6,384 nucleotides of DNA from Anaerolineales bacterium (GTDB lineage: Bacteria > Chloroflexota > Anaerolineae > Anaerolineales > UBA4823), in the NCBI GenBank assembly GCA_026415275.1, contig JAOAHK010000075.1, positions 1 to 6,384 on the forward strand, written 5' to 3'. Position numbers and translations under genes: made by a program. Each line of letters starts with the position of its first letter. Positions within the stretch are counted from its first letter, which is position 1. Below are positions 4,839 through 6,384 of this stretch, piece after piece. The notes below the pieces were generated by a model. The model searched no databases. It was not told the origin of the DNA and was given only the letters and a program-made list of their open reading frames with translations.

Positions 4839-6111
4839 TGTGACCCTTTGGGTAGGTCTGCTTCTCCTGCATCTTGCCAATTTACTCGTCCTTGCTACGC
4901 AAACCGTTTTTGGCAACCCGTTTCGAGCATGGGATGCAGTCGCTGAGGCAACGGAGGAGAATGCCAACAAAGGAGCGGCAAAACGAGAAGCGCGTGTGGA
5001 AGCCCTGCAGATCGGCCTCGCTACGTTGCGCGGCCTGTTATGGTTAGGGCTTGGGGGAACGCTTTATCTGCTCCTTTATCATCAAGTGGTGCCTCCAATC
5101 CTCCATTGGCAGGCAACATTTAGCGTCCTCTTGTTCGCTTTGGTTATCCTGAACGAGTGGATTGTTCAGGCAGCCATTCATGTCCACTCGGAAGAGTGGG
5201 AAAAGCGTCTACAACCCATTGCGCGCCTCGTTGCTATGCTATTTTCTCCTATCTTATCGCCCATCCTCAAAGGAGTCGCCCAATTCCTCCCCGTCCCTGA
5301 GCCACCTTCTTCTCAAGAAATGGCAGAAGAACTGATGGAGTGGGTGAATGCTGCCCAAGAACAAGGCGAGATCGAATCGGAACACGGCCGCTTGATCCAT
5401 TCGATCTTCGAGTTGAGCGATACCCTTGCGCGCGAGATCATGGTTCCCAGGGTGGATATTGTCGCCGTCGAAAAAGAGATGAACCTAAACGAGGCGGCTC
5501 AAGTGTTTATCGCGTCGGGACACTCGCGCCTGCCGCTGTATGAGGAAACCATCGACCAGATTCGAGGCATTATTTACGCCAAAGACTTGCTCAGACTATG
5601 GGTGGAGGGACGCGAAGATGTGCCCCTAACCCGTTTGGCACGTCCCGCCTATTTTATCCCTGAAGCGAAACGCATCGATGAACTCCTCAACGAGATGCAA
5701 CAACGGCGAGTTCACCTTGCCATTGTGGTCGATGAGTACGGTGGGGTAGCGGGTCTGGTCACCTTAGAAGATATTATCGAAGAAATCTTAGGGGAGATTC
5801 AGGATGAATATGATCAGGCAGAGGAATTGCCCTATCAGGAAATTGGTGCGGGAGAAGTTCTCTTTCAGGGTAAAATCGACCTTGGAGATTTCAACGAGAT
5901 TATGCACACAGACTTCCCCAAAGAAGAAGCGGATACTTTAGGTGGCTTCATCTTGCAACAGTTGGGCCGTGTGCCGACGGTAGGTGAAAAGCTCTGCTTT
6001 GATGGAGTGGAACTGATCGTCGAACAAGTGAGCGGGCGCCGCATTCGCAAAGTACGCGCGCGCCGTTTGGCTGGGGAATGCGATCTGGAGGATCAAAATG
6101 CTGACGAATGA
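4825..6111 (+). CDS. CorC/HlyC-family membrane protein with CBS pair and divergent membrane domain
   Basis: 428 residues. Membrane segments at about 6-28, 66-85 and 98-118, with a further hydrophobic stretch near 132-150, form the N-terminal domain. A CBS pair follows, beginning at MVPR (206-209) and including HSRLPLYEETIDQIRGIIYA and the strongly conserved DEYGG (303-307) with GLVTLEDIIEEILGEI. The C-terminal CorC_HlyC domain (about 340-418) contains DTLGGFILQQLGRVP. The family (CNNM/CorC) is tied to Mg2+ or other ion transport and sensing; 'hemolysin' in database names is historical. The membrane domain is unusual and lacks the typical SGSETA or GELVPK motifs, so transport activity is uncertain. 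Start choice is open. ATG 4825 overlaps glmU by 14 bases and has no good ribosome site. GTG 4840, five codons on, has GAGG (4827-4830) nine bases upstream and would give 423 residues. The downstream cdd gene also overlaps by 14 bases. Confidence 0.92.
   Translation: MRTDSVTLWVGLLLLHLANLLVLATQTVFGNPFRAWDAVAEATEENANKGAAKREARVEALQIGLATLRGLLWLGLGGTLYLLLYHQVVPPILHWQATFSVLLFALVILNEWIVQAAIHVHSEEWEKRLQPIARLVAMLFSPILSPILKGVAQFLPVPEPPSSQEMAEELMEWVNAAQEQGEIESEHGRLIHSIFELSDTLAREIMVPRVDIVAVEKEMNLNEAAQVFIASGHSRLPLYEETIDQIRGIIYAKDLLRLWVEGREDVPLTRLARPAYFIPEAKRIDELLNEMQQRRVHLAIVVDEYGGVAGLVTLEDIIEEILGEIQDEYDQAEELPYQEIGAGEVLFQGKIDLGDFNEIMHTDFPKEEADTLGGFILQQLGRVPTVGEKLCFDGVELIVEQVSGRRIRKVRARRLAGECDLEDQNADE
4827..4830 (+). 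promoter_or_regulatory. Possible ribosome binding site favouring a GTG start for the CorC-like gene
   Basis: GAGG lies nine bases before GTG 4840 and after the upstream candidate ATG 4825, so it can serve only the GTG. The ATG is preceded by a poor purine run (GAAAG). If the GTG is used, the gene begins just after the glmU stop (4836-4838) rather than overlapping it. Confidence 0.4.
6087..6091 (+). promoter_or_regulatory. Ribosome binding site fixing the cdd start
   Basis: GGAGG lies six bases before ATG 6098, inside the end of the CorC-like gene. It supports a start that overlaps that gene by 14 bases. The nearby ATG at 6108 is out of frame with the deaminase and meets a stop within a few codons. 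Confidence 0.8.
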
Positions 6112-6384
6112 ACTGCGCGAGAAATTGATCGAGAGCGCTCGCGAGGCGCGCCGCTGGGCTTACGCGCCTTATTCGGGCTATCCTGTAGGCGCGGCGCTGT
6201 TGACCGCATCGGGACGCATCTACGACGGAGTAAACGTAGAGAACGCCTCTTATCCCAATACGATCTGCGCCGAGCGGGTGGCGGTCTTTAAGGCAATCTC
6301 TGAGGGAGAACGGGAGTTTGTTGCCATTGCCGTGGTCACCTCCAACGCTGGCGCTCCTTGCGGTGCCTGTCGACAAGTGTTATC
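6098..6384 (+). CDS. cdd: Cytidine deaminase, 5' part (cut by window edge)
   Basis: Zinc enzyme of pyrimidine salvage that deaminates cytidine and deoxycytidine to uridine and deoxyuridine in the cytoplasm. The window holds the first 95 codons plus two bases; the small homotetrameric type is about 130-140 residues, so roughly 40 residues are missing. All catalytic and zinc-binding elements are present: C57-A-E59 (zinc ligand and proton-shuttling glutamate) and P87-C88-G89-A90-C91 with RQVL after it. The N-terminal substrate loop AYAPYSGYPVGAAL (21-34) and VNVENASYPNTICAER (45-60) are classic for the family. The start ATG has GGAGG six bases upstream and overlaps the CorC-like gene by 14 bases, so the two are probably translated together. 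No stop or frameshift is seen up to the window end; the truncation is only the boundary. Confidence 0.96.
   Translation, partial: MLTNELREKLIESAREARRWAYAPYSGYPVGAALLTASGRIYDGVNVENASYPNTICAERVAVFKAISEGEREFVAIAVVTSNAGAPCGACRQVL

Noticed and set aside
4488..4970. 160-codon minus-strand open frame across the glmU/CorC junction
   Set aside because: It lies opposite two well-supported genes and its translation has no recognisable domain; a shadow of coding bias.
5948..6376. 142-codon minus-strand open frame at the right end
   Set aside because: It is opposite the CorC C-terminal domain and cdd, whose catalytic motifs are intact on the + strand.
1..6384. CRISPR array, IS element, phage or defence island
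   Set aside because: I found no regularly spaced repeats, transposase-like protein, terminal inverted repeats or defence-type genes beyond the vapBC pair.

Overview
This window reads as ordinary bacterial chromosome of moderate GC, with every gene on the + strand and coding density high. The organism is probably a Chloroflexota member, perhaps Anaerolineae-like. That rests on the glmU / CorC-like / cdd order, on AT-rich extended -10 promoters, and on small hypothetical membrane proteins of a type I associate with that group. It is inference and was not tested by any search.

Layout. Bases 1-964 hold prmA (ribosomal protein L11 methyltransferase), whose upstream context is cut off. A 133-base gap carries an extended -10 promoter. 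It leads into a three-gene operon (1098-2124): a two-helix membrane protein of unknown function, a 68-residue one-helix membrane protein of unknown function, and a pterin-4a-carbinolamine dehydratase (PCD) coupled by an ATGA overlap. A strong intrinsic terminator (2155-2190) closes it. A 170-base AT-rich spacer leads to a near-consensus sigma70 promoter (2362-2390) with repeats inside it. This drives a vapBC-type toxin-antitoxin pair (2412-3124): a ribbon-helix-helix antitoxin and a PIN-domain toxin overlapping by 37 bases. Next is a tRNA-Gln(UUG) gene (3260-3330) with its own extended -10 promoter. The last block (3483 to the window end) is a tightly overlapping operon: glmU (bifunctional UDP-GlcNAc synthesis), a CorC/HlyC-family CBS-domain membrane protein with an unusual N-terminal membrane domain, and the first 95 codons of cytidine deaminase (cdd), cut by the window edge.

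How the genes fit together. Most of the window is housekeeping: ribosome modification, cofactor recycling, a tRNA, cell-envelope precursor synthesis and pyrimidine salvage. The accessory insertion is the vapBC pair, which sits between two terminated or self-promoted units. I see no IS element, CRISPR array, phage gene or defence island, and no clear evidence of an undescribed multi-gene system. The least explained parts are the two orphan membrane proteins co-transcribed with PCD, the divergent membrane domain of the CorC-like protein, and the symmetric DNA elements overlapping two of the promoters.
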